Shown here one piece after another: positions 8,135 to 18,249 of a stretch of 64,000 bases of DNA. Numbering within the stretch: position 1 is the first letter of the stretch; every line of letters begins with the position of its first letter. The notes below the pieces were generated by a model, which saw only the letters and a list, made by a program, of their open reading frames with translations, was not told the DNA's origin and did no database searches. This DNA comes from Chitinophagaceae bacterium DXS (lineage in GTDB: Bacteria; Bacteroidota; Bacteroidia; Chitinophagales; Chitinophagaceae): NCBI GenBank assembly GCA_030345135.1, contig CP128386.1:3742450-3806449 (forward strand). Reading direction: 5' to 3'. The position numbers and the translations under genes are program-made.

Positions 8135-9859
8135 ATGAGGTTTCGTTCTATTCTGCTTGCAATGCTTTACTTCTCTTTTTTATCATGTCGCCAACAGTTG
8201 CAACCCAACCCGGTTTCGCAACAACATCTTGTAACCGTTGATTCAATGGCTGATATACCTCAACCATTAAAGATCATCGACTGGCATAGCATGGCAACAT
8301 CTTTTGACAGCATTGCGTATAACGTTAATGAAACAGGACAATACTGGCCGTTGATTTGGTGGGACAGCAGCCGCAAGAACTTTGATCAGCCGGTAATGGC
8401 ATTATATACAGCAATGGGTGATGCAAGGCAGGGCCCTAAAAATAACAAAGGCATGTTTCATGAATCCGTAGCGGCAATGGGTGGAGCACTTGGGGCTTCT
8501 TTGGTGGGTATTAACAAAACAGATCAACATGGTTTGAACTATGTCGCCATGCTGAAAAATTATTTTAACAGGGAAACGAAATGGAACATTATGATGAACA
8601 ATACCAACCCCCAGGTTGCCTTGCTTGGCGGCGGCTATGGAAGGGACTGGTGGTATGATGTTTATCCAAACGTATTGTTTTATGGCGTGTACAATCAATA
8701 TCCCAACGAAAAAGATTTTGATTACATCGCGAGAAGTATCGCCGACAAATTTTACCAGGCCGATTCAGTTTTAAACGGAAATTATGATTATACATTCTTC
8801 GACTATGATAGCCTGAAGCCGAAAGTTAACTGGATCTGCAAACAGCCGGATGCAGCAGCGGGTCATGCGTACGTGTTATATAATGCTTACAAAAAATGGG
8901 GCGACGAAAAATATCTGAAAGCAGCCAATAACGCACTTACTGCTTTGCTAAAAGAAAAGGACAATACTTTTTATGAAATACTGATGCCATTTGGCGCGTA
9001 TACTGCAGCAAGACTTAACGCAGAAAAAAATGACAGTCTTAATGTAAAAAAGTTGCTCGACTGGACATTTGATGGCACAGCAAAATGCAGGGAAGGATGG
9101 GGCGTACTCGTTGGCAGATGGAATGCAATGGATATTTCCGGCATTGTTGGCAGCACGGTAGATCATGGCGGTTATGGCTTTCTAATGAACACGTTTGATC
9201 TTGCGTGGCCGCTGGTTCCGCTGGTAAGGTATGATCAATCTTATGCCAACGCTATCGGAAAATGGATGTTAAATGCAGCCAATGCTGCAAAATTGTTTTA
9301 TCCGCAATACATGCCTGATGATCATCAAACGCTTCCACAACTAAAGTCGATCACTAAAGGAGTCATAGGATATGAAGGCATTGTGAAGCAATCAACATTT
9401 GACGAGTATAAAAATATCGCAGCGCCCGTAGCGCAAGGAGATGGCCCCAAATGGGTTCCGGGCAAAAATCCGGATGTTACGCAATTCAGTGTGTACGGCA
9501 GTGCGCATGCAGGCATATTTGGCGGAATTATCCGCAATACCAATGTTGAAGGCATCTTACAACTAAACTTACTTGCTACTGATTTTTTCAGGGATAAAGC
9601 TTACCCTACTTACCTTTATTACAATCCATATAATGAAGAAAAAACTATTGCGATTACAACCAGCAGCGACGATGCTGTTGATCTGTACAACACAATAACC
9701 CGCTCTTTTACTGTTACAAATGTAAAGGGTAGTGCAGAAATCAAACTGCCTGCAAAGGGATCAGCAGTAATTGTTATAGCGCCAGCTGGTGGCAAGGGAG
9801 CGTATAAGGATAAGAAATATTTGATTAATGATGTAGTGGTTGATTATCATGCGAGGTGA
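8135..9859 (+). CDS. Secreted lipoprotein-like protein of unknown function, possible alpha/alpha-barrel
   Basis: A 574-residue protein from the ATG at 8135. The first 20 residues form a signal peptide with a possible lipobox (YFSFLSC), so it is probably a surface or periplasmic lipoprotein. An in-frame earlier start at 8072 would bury the signal and is rejected. The body is rich in Trp/Tyr and in helical repeats ([32 protein letters not shown]), and ends with a beta-rich tail (AVIVIAPAGGKGAY). That pattern suggests an alpha/alpha toroid such as found in glycoside hydrolases and lyases with a C-terminal beta domain. I do not recognise the family and no catalytic residues can be assigned. It stands alone between a terminator and a repeat-bearing gap. 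Confidence 0.6.
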   Translation: MRFRSILLAMLYFSFLSCRQQLQPNPVSQQHLVTVDSMADIPQPLKIIDWHSMATSFDSIAYNVNETGQYWPLIWWDSSRKNFDQPVMALYTAMGDARQGPKNNKGMFHESVAAMGGALGASLVGINKTDQHGLNYVAMLKNYFNRETKWNIMMNNTNPQVALLGGGYGRDWWYDVYPNVLFYGVYNQYPNEKDFDYIARSIADKFYQADSVLNGNYDYTFFDYDSLKPKVNWICKQPDAAAGHAYVLYNAYKKWGDEKYLKAANNALTALLKEKDNTFYEILMPFGAYTAARLNAEKNDSLNVKKLLDWTFDGTAKCREGWGVLVGRWNAMDISGIVGSTVDHGGYGFLMNTFDLAWPLVPLVRYDQSYANAIGKWMLNAANAAKLFYPQYMPDDHQTLPQLKSITKGVIGYEGIVKQSTFDEYKNIAAPVAQGDGPKWVPGKNPDVTQFSVYGSAHAGIFGGIIRNTNVEGILQLNLLATDFFRDKAYPTYLYYNPYNEEKTIAITTSSDDAVDLYNTITRSFTVTNVKGSAEIKLPAKGSAVIVIAPAGGKGAYKDKKYLINDVVVDYHAR

Positions 9860-9879
9860 TACGTGCCTGTAACCACCTA

Positions 9880-10060
9880 AACGCCGTGTAAAGTCTCCAG
9901 TCTTCGTGGTTTTACTCTGTGGTTTCTAATGATGCTTATTCATAACAAATCGCCAGATGCGATAGAATAAGACTGCAGAGCCCGGAAGCTCAGTACAGCG
10001 GAATGCAGCCAGGTAATTAACCCTCCGCTAAGCCTCCTCGCTTCGCGGTCTTACTTTATC
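9880..10060. repeat. Short repeat remnants before the mut cluster
   Basis: The 290-bp gap contains a GTCTTCGTGGTTTTACTCTGTGGTTTC patch (the CACAGAG/CACGAAG repeat on the other strand, about 9895-9930) and a CCTCCGCTAAGCCTCCTCGC-like stretch (about 10021-10050). No gene is seen. Confidence 0.45.
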
Positions 10061-10101
10061 ATTTGCAGCAATGCATAAATTCACACTATTATTAAATTCA
10101 A

Positions 10102-10135
10102 CAAAAACAGCCGACACATCTACATGCCGGCTGCT
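10102..10135 (-). terminator. Probable terminator of the methylmalonyl-CoA cluster
   Basis: Reading leftwards after the mutB stop, CAGCCG pairs with CGGCTG and is followed by five T residues (the A run at 10103-10107 on the plus strand). Confidence 0.65.
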
Positions 10136-10152
10136 TCTTTAACTATGAACCT

Positions 10153-12291
10153 TTACGCTAACACCATTAATTTTTCAAGGATCGTTTTTGCGCAAACCGG
10201 AATTCTTGAGCCGGGTCCAAATACTGCTATAACTCCTTTTGAAAACAAATAGTCATAATCCTGTTGCGGAATTACGCCGCCGGCAAACACAATAATATCT
10301 CCGCGGCCAATCTTTTTAAGTTCCTTCACAAGCTGCGGAATCAACGTTTTATGACCGCCTGCAAGTGACGATGCGCCCACAAAGTCAACATCGTTCTCTG
10401 CGGCCTGCCTGGCAACTTCTTCCGGTGTCTGGAATAACGGCCCCATGTCCACATCAAAGCCCATATCTGCAAAAGATGTAGCAACTACTTTGGCACCTCT
10501 GTCATGTCCATCCTGCCCCATTTTAGCGATCATGATCCGGGGACGCCTGCCTATCTCTTCCGCAAACTTGTTGGTAAGTTTCAAAACATCGGCAAATTCT
10601 TTATTACCGGCCGTTTCAGATGAATATACGCCAGCTATTGTGCGAATGGCAGCTTTATGTCTGCCAAATACTTCTTCCATGGCATTTGATATTTCGCCCA
10701 GTGTTGCGCGCGCTCTCGCCGCGTTTACTGCAAGCTCCAGTAAATTTCCATCGCCTGACCTTGCACATTCGGTCAAAGCCGTTAGCGCATTGTTGGCTGC
10801 ATTACAATCACGCTCCGCCTTAAGTGTATTCAATCTGTCAATCTGTTCTTTACGTACCGCTGCATTGTCCACTTCCAATACCTCAATATCCGTCTTCTCA
10901 TCCACCTTATATTTGTTTACTCCAACCAGAACATCCTTGCCGGAATCTATCCGGCCCTGCTTTCTGGCCGCAGCTTCTTCAATACGCATTTTAGGAATGC
11001 CTGTTTCAATAGCTTTCGTCATACCTCCCAAATCTTCTACCTCTTCAATAAGTTTCCACGCTTTTTCAACAAGCTGTTGTGTCAGATACTCCACATAATA
11101 AGATCCTCCCCATGGATCAACCACTTTGCAAATATTGGTTTCGTGTTGCAGATACAATTGTGTATTACGCGCGATACGTGCAGAAAAATCAGTTGGCAGC
11201 GCAATGGCTTCATCCAACGCATTGGTGTGTAGCGACTGTGTATGACCACAAGCCGCAGCCATTGCTTCAATACAAGTACGGGCCACATTGTTATAAGGAT
11301 CCTGTTCGCTAAGACTCCAACCAGAGGTTTGCGAGTGCGTTCTCAGCGCCATTGATTTTGGATTCTTTGGATTGAACTGCTTCACCAGTTTGGCCCATAA
11401 AACTCTTCCGGCGCGCATCTTTGCAATCTCCATAAAATGATTCATGCCTACTGCCCAAAAGAATGACAGCCGTGGCGCAAATTCATCTATCGACAATCCC
11501 GCCTTAATTCCGGTTCTTAAATATTCCAGTCCGTCAGCCAATGTATATGCCAGTTCAATATCAGCAGTAGCTCCAGCTTCCTGCATGTGATAGCCGGATA
11601 TGGAGATAGAATTAAACTTCGGCATGTTCTTGCTTGTAAAACGGAATATATCACTGATGATCTTCATTGAAGGTGCCGGAGGATAGATATATGTGTTGCG
11701 CACCATAAATTCCTTCAATATATCATTCTGGATCGTTCCACTGAGCTTTTCCATTGACACGCCCTGCTCTTCTGCAGCAACAATATAAAATGCCATGATC
11801 GGAATAACAGCTCCATTCATCGTCATGGATACGGACATCTTATCCAACGGAATCTGGTCAAACAAGATCTTCATATCCAAAACAGAATCTATTGCAACAC
11901 CAGCTTTACCCACATCGCCCACAACGCGCGGATGATCTGAATCGTAACCTCTGTGTGTTGCAAGGTCGAACGCAACAGACAAGCCTTTTTGACCTGCAGC
12001 CAGGTTTCTCCGGTAAAATGCATTGGATTCTGTAGCTGTAGAAAATCCAGCGTACTGCCTGATCGTCCATGGCTGCATTACATACATGGTTGAGTATGGA
12101 CCACGCAGATAGGGCGGTATTCCGGCAGCGAAACCAATATGTTCCGCGTGGCACAGATCTGTTTTATTAAATGCCTGCTTCACTGCTATATGTTCAGCAG
12201 TCTGCCACTCTTCTTTCGAATTTTGATCTGCGTGCTTTGTCGATGCATAATGATGTAAATCTACTTTTGAAAAATCTGGCTTCATATACAT
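10153..12291 (-). CDS. mutB: Methylmalonyl-CoA mutase, large (catalytic) subunit
   Basis: A 712-residue protein, the usual length of the B12-dependent alpha subunit. The N-terminal TIM barrel carries the substrate region ([32 protein letters not shown] part [22 protein letters not shown]). The C-terminal cobalamin domain has [14 protein letters not shown] with the cobalt-ligand His, then SSLAGGH and the FAGG motif. It interconverts succinyl-CoA and (R)-methylmalonyl-CoA in the cytoplasm and pairs with MutA encoded 0.6 kb upstream. A second ATG two codons in (12285) is an equally likely start. This is the last gene of the minus-strand methylmalonyl-CoA cluster; the gap to mutA means it may have its own promoter. 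Confidence 0.96.
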   Translation of the reverse strand: MYMKPDFSKVDLHHYASTKHADQNSKEEWQTAEHIAVKQAFNKTDLCHAEHIGFAAGIPPYLRGPYSTMYVMQPWTIRQYAGFSTATESNAFYRRNLAAGQKGLSVAFDLATHRGYDSDHPRVVGDVGKAGVAIDSVLDMKILFDQIPLDKMSVSMTMNGAVIPIMAFYIVAAEEQGVSMEKLSGTIQNDILKEFMVRNTYIYPPAPSMKIISDIFRFTSKNMPKFNSISISGYHMQEAGATADIELAYTLADGLEYLRTGIKAGLSIDEFAPRLSFFWAVGMNHFMEIAKMRAGRVLWAKLVKQFNPKNPKSMALRTHSQTSGWSLSEQDPYNNVARTCIEAMAAACGHTQSLHTNALDEAIALPTDFSARIARNTQLYLQHETNICKVVDPWGGSYYVEYLTQQLVEKAWKLIEEVEDLGGMTKAIETGIPKMRIEEAAARKQGRIDSGKDVLVGVNKYKVDEKTDIEVLEVDNAAVRKEQIDRLNTLKAERDCNAANNALTALTECARSGDGNLLELAVNAARARATLGEISNAMEEVFGRHKAAIRTIAGVYSSETAGNKEFADVLKLTNKFAEEIGRRPRIMIAKMGQDGHDRGAKVVATSFADMGFDVDMGPLFQTPEEVARQAAENDVDFVGASSLAGGHKTLIPQLVKELKKIGRGDIIVFAGGVIPQQDYDYLFSKGVIAVFGPGSRIPVCAKTILEKLMVLA

Positions 12292-12439
12292 TCTGTTTTA
12301 CTGAGAATTACTAATTATCACTTCGATGGCATTTAGCCAAGAGTTGTCAATATCAAATGCCCACAGAATATCACAATAAGACCAATATTCGGGAGACCTC
12401 TCCTGTCGTGCCAATGACAGAGTTTATAACAGTCACAAT

Positions 12440-12612
12440 TTTTCCCGTAGGGAATTAAGCTCAATAGAAATGATCGAATCGAGAACCTCATAGCCCGTTA
12501 GGGCTTTAACCAATTTTAACGGGGTTAATGTCCTACGGACAATAAGGACCTTGTATGTTAGGACTTCTATTAAGCTATAAGCCCTACGGGCTATCGACAC
12601 CGGGTATACTGT
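12440..12612. repeat. Palindromic CCTACGG/CCGTAGG repeat element
   Basis: The 615-bp gap between mutA and mutB holds a cluster of small palindromes sharing one core: TCCCGTAGGGA (about 12443), AGCCCGTTAGGGCT (about 12492), TGTCCTACGGACA (about 12529) and AAGCCCTACGGGCT (about 12579), linked by AT-rich ATTAAGCT-like spacers. This looks like a REP-like or miniature mobile element. An overlapping 60-codon frame on the minus strand is a by-product of the repeat. The remaining 300 bp up to 12906 show nothing recognisable. Confidence 0.6.
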
Positions 12613-12906
12613 CATTATTTTTTTGATTGTGGCAAACCAAATCTCCCAGTCGAGGTGACGATGCGGTTGCTGACTTGCACATTATTATGTACTTGCTATT
12701 AATACTCTTTCAATTACTGTTTCTGGCTGGCCAGGATCATCATGTTGACGAAAGGAGACATCTCCCAAAGTTGACGATGTCTGCTTAATTAAACGACACT
12801 GAATTGCCACTTATAGAATGCCCCTTATGGACACATCTTCATAAATGATTCAATACCTATATGGGCTACAGCAAACTCATTTAAAACAATAATCTGCAAT
12901 AGATTC

Positions 12907-14718
12907 TCACGTAATTCCCAATCTACATTGAAAGGCGCCAAGAACCTCAATGGCATTTGACCGCAGATGAATGAATTCATCAACCCCTGCATTTTTTAAC
13001 TGTTCTACAACCGTTTCCGGATAACCCGCCACAACAAGTAATTTATGTTTAGAGGCACTTCTAAATTTCTTTGCAAACCTTGTCCCTTCTGCAACATAAG
13101 CTTCATCTGAAGAACACATCACTACAATATCAGCTTCGCTTTTTGTGCTTTCTTCAACAGCTTTATCAATGCTGTCAAAGAAGACCTCATCAAGCACTTT
13201 AAACCCAGCCACGCCAAAGAATTCGCCGGCAAAAGTTGACCGTGTTTTTCGCATGGCAAGGTCACCGAAACAAGCCATATAAACTGCCGGAATAGATCCT
13301 GCCTTTTGCCAATGCATTAATGTTCTGTTTTTCAACTCTTCAAACTGATATGCTGCATGCTGCTGCGGCAATGTTAATTTCCCAGGTTTACTACTGTGTC
13401 TGCCGCGCAGGTTTAGCGGCGCTGTCTCCGCCGGATCAGGAAATTTATTGCTGCCTACATATACCCGCTTCCGGGAGCTTATATCTTTTTGCTTTTGATT
13501 TCTTATCTCACAAATTTTCTCTTGAATGATCCCACTATTGTAACAAGCAATAAACCCACCTTTGTCTTCAATTTTCTGCAAAAGATCAAGTGCACTTTCC
13601 GCCAACTGTGTCGTAAGATTTTCGATGTAATAAGAACCTGAAGTTGGATCTGTTACCTTATCGAAATAGGATTCTTCTTTTAACAGATTGGAGATATTTA
13701 ATGCGATCCGCTGACTGAATTTATTGCCGGTCCGGCAATGTTTGTCGTGAGGTTGAACCAACAATGCATCGCAACCGCCGAGTACAGCAGACATTGCCTC
13801 GGATGTATTCCTGAGCAAATTCACATTGGGATCGAGCGCAGATTTCGACCACATTGAATTTGAACTCATAATCCTCATGCAGGATGTATTACCAGCATAC
13901 AACGGCGCTATCCTGGCCAATAACAATTTCAGGGCACGAAGCTTTGCAATCTCAAAAAAGTAATCACCACCAATAGCCATGTGAAAAAGTATTTTATCAA
14001 GCAGTTCTTTTGGCACAAGCCATTTGTCTAACAAAAGATCTATATAGTCAATCAACTTGTTTAAAGTAAAGGCGATCTCCTGTGTGCTATTGCAACCTGC
14101 ATTTGCAAATGCATGCGATTTAATAACAACTGTCTTAAATCCGGGATATTTGAGGGAAAGCCGAACCACCTCCGCAAGCTCACAAATTTCTGCTCTTGTA
14201 TTATCCAACGATGCCCATCCGAGAATATCGGATTCAATAAATCCTTTGAGGGCTGACGCAGCAACTCCTTTTTTCCGTACATAATCGAAGTAAGCCTTTG
14301 TGAATGTAACAGAAGGAACGGGCAACGAAAAAGACACTTCGTTTTCTGCCAGATCAAGATTGTTTAACAACAGATCAAACTCAATATGCTCAGTGTCTTT
14401 CAGACGAAACAAGAAACCATTTGCACCAAATTCCAGCATTTCATGCGCTTCTTCATTCGCCTTTATCATGTCAGTTACGTTAACTTCTACGTACCTCGTC
14501 CATGCGCCGGCTGAAGCTTTACAGAAATCCTGCCGGCTAAGTATTTTTGTTTCATCTAAATCTTCCGGCGTGTAAAAAGGCTGAACGTCAAATCCTTCAT
14601 CTGTTTTCCAGACAAGTTTTTTATTAAAGTCACTACCTTTTAAATCCCCGGTAGCTTTAGCCTTCCATTCTTCTTTTGGTATTTTCGGAAAGTCCGAAAA
14701 TAGTTTATGCAGATTCAT
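12907..14718 (-). CDS. mutA: Methylmalonyl-CoA mutase, small subunit
   Basis: A 603-residue protein that aligns in layout with the beta subunit of methylmalonyl-CoA mutase: N-terminal FPKIPKEEWKAKATGDLKG, an inactive TIM barrel, and a C-terminal flavodoxin-like domain (ACFGDLAMRKTRSTFAGEFFGVAGF). The His of the DxHxxG cobalamin motif is absent (FGDLAMRK), as expected for the non-catalytic subunit. It forms the heterodimer with MutB. The gene follows the CoA-transferase by about 45 bp, in the same direction, and so is probably cotranscribed with it. Confidence 0.94.
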   Translation of the reverse strand: MNLHKLFSDFPKIPKEEWKAKATGDLKGSDFNKKLVWKTDEGFDVQPFYTPEDLDETKILSRQDFCKASAGAWTRYVEVNVTDMIKANEEAHEMLEFGANGFLFRLKDTEHIEFDLLLNNLDLAENEVSFSLPVPSVTFTKAYFDYVRKKGVAASALKGFIESDILGWASLDNTRAEICELAEVVRLSLKYPGFKTVVIKSHAFANAGCNSTQEIAFTLNKLIDYIDLLLDKWLVPKELLDKILFHMAIGGDYFFEIAKLRALKLLLARIAPLYAGNTSCMRIMSSNSMWSKSALDPNVNLLRNTSEAMSAVLGGCDALLVQPHDKHCRTGNKFSQRIALNISNLLKEESYFDKVTDPTSGSYYIENLTTQLAESALDLLQKIEDKGGFIACYNSGIIQEKICEIRNQKQKDISSRKRVYVGSNKFPDPAETAPLNLRGRHSSKPGKLTLPQQHAAYQFEELKNRTLMHWQKAGSIPAVYMACFGDLAMRKTRSTFAGEFFGVAGFKVLDEVFFDSIDKAVEESTKSEADIVVMCSSDEAYVAEGTRFAKKFRSASKHKLLVVAGYPETVVEQLKNAGVDEFIHLRSNAIEVLGAFQCRLGIT

Positions 14719-14763
14719 ATGCTGATGTGTTTCTCGGTGAAAAATATTTACTCTCGGTTTGGG

Positions 14764-16056
14764 TTAACAGTTGAAAGAAAAGTATCCGCTGCCAAACCTT
14801 TCAAACGCAGCTTTTTCCAATTCTTCACGAACAGAAGGATGAGCTACATTGATAATCGCCTTTGCTCTTTGTGCCAGGTTCTTACCTTTAAGCTCAGCCA
14901 CTCCATATTCTGTAACGATATACTGCGCATGTGCTCTTGTTGTAACTACGCCGGCTCCCGGCTTTAGCATCGGAACAATTTTGGAAACGCCTTTCTGTGT
15001 CATAGAGGACAATGCAGATATCGCCTTGCCACCGCAGGAGAGCGCTGCACCACGCATAAAGTCCATTTGACCACCAACACCTGAATACATTGCAATGCCA
15101 ATGCTATCTGCACAGATCTGGCCGGTTATATCAACTTCCAACGCCGAATTAATTCCAACTACTTTTGGATTTCTTCTGATGACGGATGTATCGTTCACGA
15201 ATGAGATATCCATCATTTGCACGTTGGCATTATCATCCAGAAAATCGTATAACTTTCTTGACCCCATAGCGAAGCCGGAGACGATCTTATTCGGACAAAC
15301 GATTTTTCTCGATCCGTTTACAACACCTTTTTCTATCAACGGCAATAAACCATCTGAGAACATTTCAGTATGAATACCCAGGTCTTTATGATTATCCAAA
15401 TAGGATAATACAGCATTGGGAATACCACCGATTCCCATCTGCAAAGTGGACCCATCTTCTATCATAGCCGCTATATGTTGTCCCATCATGCCTTCTTCCA
15501 TGCTCGGTGTGCTCATAGACATTTCGTGCAATGGAACGTTCACATCAACGCAGGCAGCAAACCGGCTGATATGTATAATGCCGTCTCCAAGTGTTCTTGG
15601 CATTTGCGGGTTTACCTGGGCAATGATCGTTTTTGCAGTTTCCACACCACCGGCAACAATATCGACCGATGTACCCAGGGTACAAAAGCCATGTTTATCA
15701 GGTGGTGATACATGTACCAATACTACATCCAATGGCAATGAACCGTTTCTGAAAAGCACTGGTATGTCACTTAAAAACACAGGCATATACTGCGCACTTC
15801 CTGCCTGAACATATTTTCTGATGTTTGCGCCGATAAAAAAACAATTGGTCTTGAAGCTTTCGCTATATTCAGGTTTTGCGTAATCACAATAGCCATCTGT
15901 ATGTAAATGGAAGATCTGCACATTCCTTAATTCAGACGCTCTTTCTACCATTGCCTTCAGCAATATTTCAGGCGTGGCGCATGCGGCCTGTACAAGCACC
16001 CTGTCATTTGACTTGATTAATTTAACAGCATCTGCTGCGGACATATACTTTGACAT
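14764..16056 (-). CDS. Acetyl-CoA hydrolase/CoA-transferase family protein (likely succinyl/propionyl/acetate CoA-transferase)
   Basis: A 430-residue protein of the family that includes 4-hydroxybutyrate and succinyl-CoA:acetate CoA-transferases. Visible signatures are GIGGIPNAVLSYL, the catalytic-glutamate segment HTEMFSDGLLPL (about residue 230), and a C-terminal TRAHAQYIVTEYGVAELKGK. Such enzymes swap CoA between carboxylic acids through a glutamyl-CoA intermediate. Its place inside the methylmalonyl-CoA cluster suggests that it moves CoA from propionyl-CoA to succinate or acetate, closing the pathway; the substrate is inference. Confidence 0.88.
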   Translation of the reverse strand: MSKYMSAADAVKLIKSNDRVLVQAACATPEILLKAMVERASELRNVQIFHLHTDGYCDYAKPEYSESFKTNCFFIGANIRKYVQAGSAQYMPVFLSDIPVLFRNGSLPLDVVLVHVSPPDKHGFCTLGTSVDIVAGGVETAKTIIAQVNPQMPRTLGDGIIHISRFAACVDVNVPLHEMSMSTPSMEEGMMGQHIAAMIEDGSTLQMGIGGIPNAVLSYLDNHKDLGIHTEMFSDGLLPLIEKGVVNGSRKIVCPNKIVSGFAMGSRKLYDFLDDNANVQMMDISFVNDTSVIRRNPKVVGINSALEVDITGQICADSIGIAMYSGVGGQMDFMRGAALSCGGKAISALSSMTQKGVSKIVPMLKPGAGVVTTRAHAQYIVTEYGVAELKGKNLAQRAKAIINVAHPSVREELEKAAFERFGSGYFSFNC

Positions 16057-16115
16057 AGCATAGATGTTTTAATTAATGAATCTTTACCTATTACTGTTAA
16101 GCGCCGCATTCTTAT

Positions 16116-17375
16116 TTAACCCAAAAAGCTTAATAAAATACCGGCCGCAACAGCGCTGCCTATAACACCGGCAACATTTGGCGCCATTGCGTGCATTAAA
16201 AGGTGATTGTTTTTATCGTACTGCAATCCGACCATTTGCGATACGCGGGCGCTGTCTGGCACTGCAGATACGCCTGCGGAGCCAATTAACGGATTGATCT
16301 TGTTGCCATCTTTCAAAAAGAGATTCATAAACTTCGCAAAGAGAACACCGCCTGCACTGGCAACTACAAAAGAAGCTGCACCCAGGATGAAGATCTTCAT
16401 GGAACCCCAGGTAAGAAATACATCGGCCTGCGTTGAAGCACCAACCGTTAGACCAATTAAAATAGTGACTACATCAATCAGCTTTGTTCTTGCCGTCTCT
16501 GCAAGTCGCTCAGTACGTCCTGATTCTTTAAGGATGTTGCCAAAGAATAACATTCCAAGCAGCGGTAATGCTGATGGAGAAATAAAACAGGTAAGTAATA
16601 AGCCAATAATCGGAAAAAGAATTTTCTGCTGTTTCGATACTGCGCGCGGAGGCTTCATTTTAATCCGTTTCTCTTTTGCAGTTGTTAGCGCTTTCATCAC
16701 AGGCGGCTGAATAATAGGCACCAGCGCCATATATGAGTAAGCAGCTATTGCAATTGGCCCAATGAATGAGGGCGCCAGTTTCGAAGAAAGAAAAATAGCG
16801 GTCGGGCCGTCTGCGCCGCCTATGATACCAATTGCACCGGATTCCTTTAGTGTAAACCCGAGCAAGATAGCACCGGCAAATGTTGCAAACACACCTAATT
16901 GTGCGGCGGCGCCTAATAAGATCAATTTAGGATTGGAGATGAGTGTGGAGAAATCTGTCATTGATCCTATTCCAAGAAAGATGAGCGGCGGATAAATACC
17001 CTTTATTACACCGAAGTACAGGTAGTTGAGTACAGAGCCTTGTTCATATACACCAACCTGGTAACCGGCAACAAATGGAATATTGCCGATAAGAATACCC
17101 ACTCCTATCGGGATCAGCAACAAAGGTTCATAATCATACTTTATGGCAAGCCAGATAAACACGAGTCCCACTATTATCATCACTACATGTCCTATTGTAA
17201 CATTTGCAAAACCGGTGAACTGCAAAAATTTGGTAAGTCCGCTCAATGTTTCCCTAAGCAACCCTTCATGACTATTTACCGATTCGGGCGTAGTACCAAT
17301 CACCTGGGCCATACAGTATCCGCCAACAACAAACAACAAAAGGATTATTGCAAAGTATTTAAAGATTGATTTCAT
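16116..17375 (-). CDS. oadB: Sodium-pumping decarboxylase beta subunit (OadB/MmdB type)
   Basis: A very hydrophobic protein of about 419 residues from the ATG at 17375 (MKSIFKYFAII). It has the OadB signatures: GVGILIGNIPF, the GAIGIIGGADGPTAIF loop that carries Na+ and carboxyl-biotin functions, and the C-terminal PLIGSAGVSAVPDSARV. The family decarboxylates biotin-bound carboxyl groups and exports Na+ across the inner membrane. A longer reading from 17393 would overlap the biotin-carrier gene by 8 bp; the shorter start leaves a 10-bp gap. An N-terminal stretch before the conserved core is itself hydrophobic and may be a signal anchor. Confidence 0.94.
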   Translation of the reverse strand: MKSIFKYFAIILLLFVVGGYCMAQVIGTTPESVNSHEGLLRETLSGLTKFLQFTGFANVTIGHVVMIIVGLVFIWLAIKYDYEPLLLIPIGVGILIGNIPFVAGYQVGVYEQGSVLNYLYFGVIKGIYPPLIFLGIGSMTDFSTLISNPKLILLGAAAQLGVFATFAGAILLGFTLKESGAIGIIGGADGPTAIFLSSKLAPSFIGPIAIAAYSYMALVPIIQPPVMKALTTAKEKRIKMKPPRAVSKQQKILFPIIGLLLTCFISPSALPLLGMLFFGNILKESGRTERLAETARTKLIDVVTILIGLTVGASTQADVFLTWGSMKIFILGAASFVVASAGGVLFAKFMNLFLKDGNKINPLIGSAGVSAVPDSARVSQMVGLQYDKNNHLLMHAMAPNVAGVIGSAVAAGILLSFLG

Positions 17376-17385
17376 AATTTGATAG

Positions 17386-17805
17386 TTATACAATTTCCAA
17401 CAACAAGTCGCCCTGCAATACGCTTGCGCCCTGTGTAACTTTAATAGAATGAACTGTACCTGATGATTCAGCCAGGATACTATTTTCCATTTTCATTGCC
17501 TCAAGAATCATTAGCGTGTCTCCACTTTTTACGGTATCACCCTCTTTCACTTTTATAGCGTGAATAAGCCCGGGAAGTGGTGACAATACTTTTTTTACAG
17601 AACTTCCGGCGCTTAGCGGCTCGATCTTTTGTGAGGGCCTGGGTTCGTAGCGAACAAGGGTCGGCGTTTTTGTTGTCTTGACCTCCGTTTCCATTTCCAC
17701 CTGGAACGGAGATCCATTTACTTCTAATTGAATTGTGCTACCTGAGGCTTCCTTTATATCTACCTCATAGCTATTGCCGTTTATTTTAAGCTTGTATTTT
17801 TTCAT
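17386..17805 (-). CDS. Biotin/lipoyl attachment carrier protein of the carboxylase/decarboxylase
   Basis: A 139-residue protein with a C-terminal biotinyl domain carrying the biotinylation motif EAMKMEN (Lys is the attachment site, about residue 105). An N-terminal beta-strand domain (MKKYKLKINGNSYEVDIKEASG) and a Pro/Ser-containing linker precede it. It carries CO2 on biotin between the carboxyltransferase encoded at 18250 and the membrane subunit OadB encoded just downstream. Order and tight spacing match the sodium-dependent methylmalonyl-CoA decarboxylase operons. Confidence 0.94.
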   Translation of the reverse strand: MKKYKLKINGNSYEVDIKEASGSTIQLEVNGSPFQVEMETEVKTTKTPTLVRYEPRPSQKIEPLSAGSSVKKVLSPLPGLIHAIKVKEGDTVKSGDTLMILEAMKMENSILAESSGTVHSIKVTQGASVLQGDLLLEIV

Positions 17806-17897
17806 GATACCATTGCGTTTGTTTTCAATGAACAGACCTCAAAATTTATGGCGACAGAAGAACCCTGATCTTTTCTTACTGTCACTTAAATGCTTAT

Positions 17898-18239
17898 TTA
17901 TCTCCTGATAAAATTGTGGCTGCCATAAATTTTGGAACTCCAGGGTGAATAGTTTTTAACTGATTGATTGATTGTGAGAATAGCATTTTCTTCATCGTGC
18001 ATTTCATCTAAAAACATATGGACCGCTGCAGATATGGCTGTTATTTCCTCTGCACTGTTATATTGTTGCTTAATACCAGCGCTTGTATTGTCGTTAGAGG
18101 CCGTTGTCCTGCTTATTTTTATTGAAAGGATCGCTGGCAGAATATTTTGAAACACCTGCTGCAGAACAATAAGTGCAAGGAACACAATGCCCATACCGAT
18201 GATCAGAATGATAATACCTTCTTGAATGTCGTTATTCAT
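17898..18239 (-). CDS. OadG-like gamma subunit of sodium-pump decarboxylase
   Basis: A 113-residue protein with a single N-terminal membrane helix (EGIIILIIGMGIVFLALIVLQQVF), the hallmark GMGIVF pattern of OadG/MmdD small subunits, and a soluble tail with an EITAISAAVHMFL helix. The gamma subunit holds the alpha and beta subunits together. It lies 10 bp after the carboxyltransferase gene. The C-terminus lacks the Pro/His-rich zinc tail of some OadG proteins. Confidence 0.85.
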   Translation of the reverse strand: MNNDIQEGIIILIIGMGIVFLALIVLQQVFQNILPAILSIKISRTTASNDNTSAGIKQQYNSAEEITAISAAVHMFLDEMHDEENAILTINQSVKNYSPWSSKIYGSHNFIRR

Positions 18240-18249
18240 TATACAATTG

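Noticed and set aside
10445..11098. 217-codon plus-strand frame opposite mutB
   Set aside because: It is antisense to a clearly conserved B12-binding domain and its Ser/Pro/Ala-rich translation matches no family; a shadow of mutB.
12433..12615. 60-codon minus-strand frame between mutA and mutB
   Set aside because: Lies wholly inside the CCTACGG palindrome cluster and its translation is repeat-derived.
12292..12906. Cobalamin riboswitch controlling mutB
   Set aside because: No B12-box-like conserved core could be found in the leader; the gap is explained by palindromic repeats.
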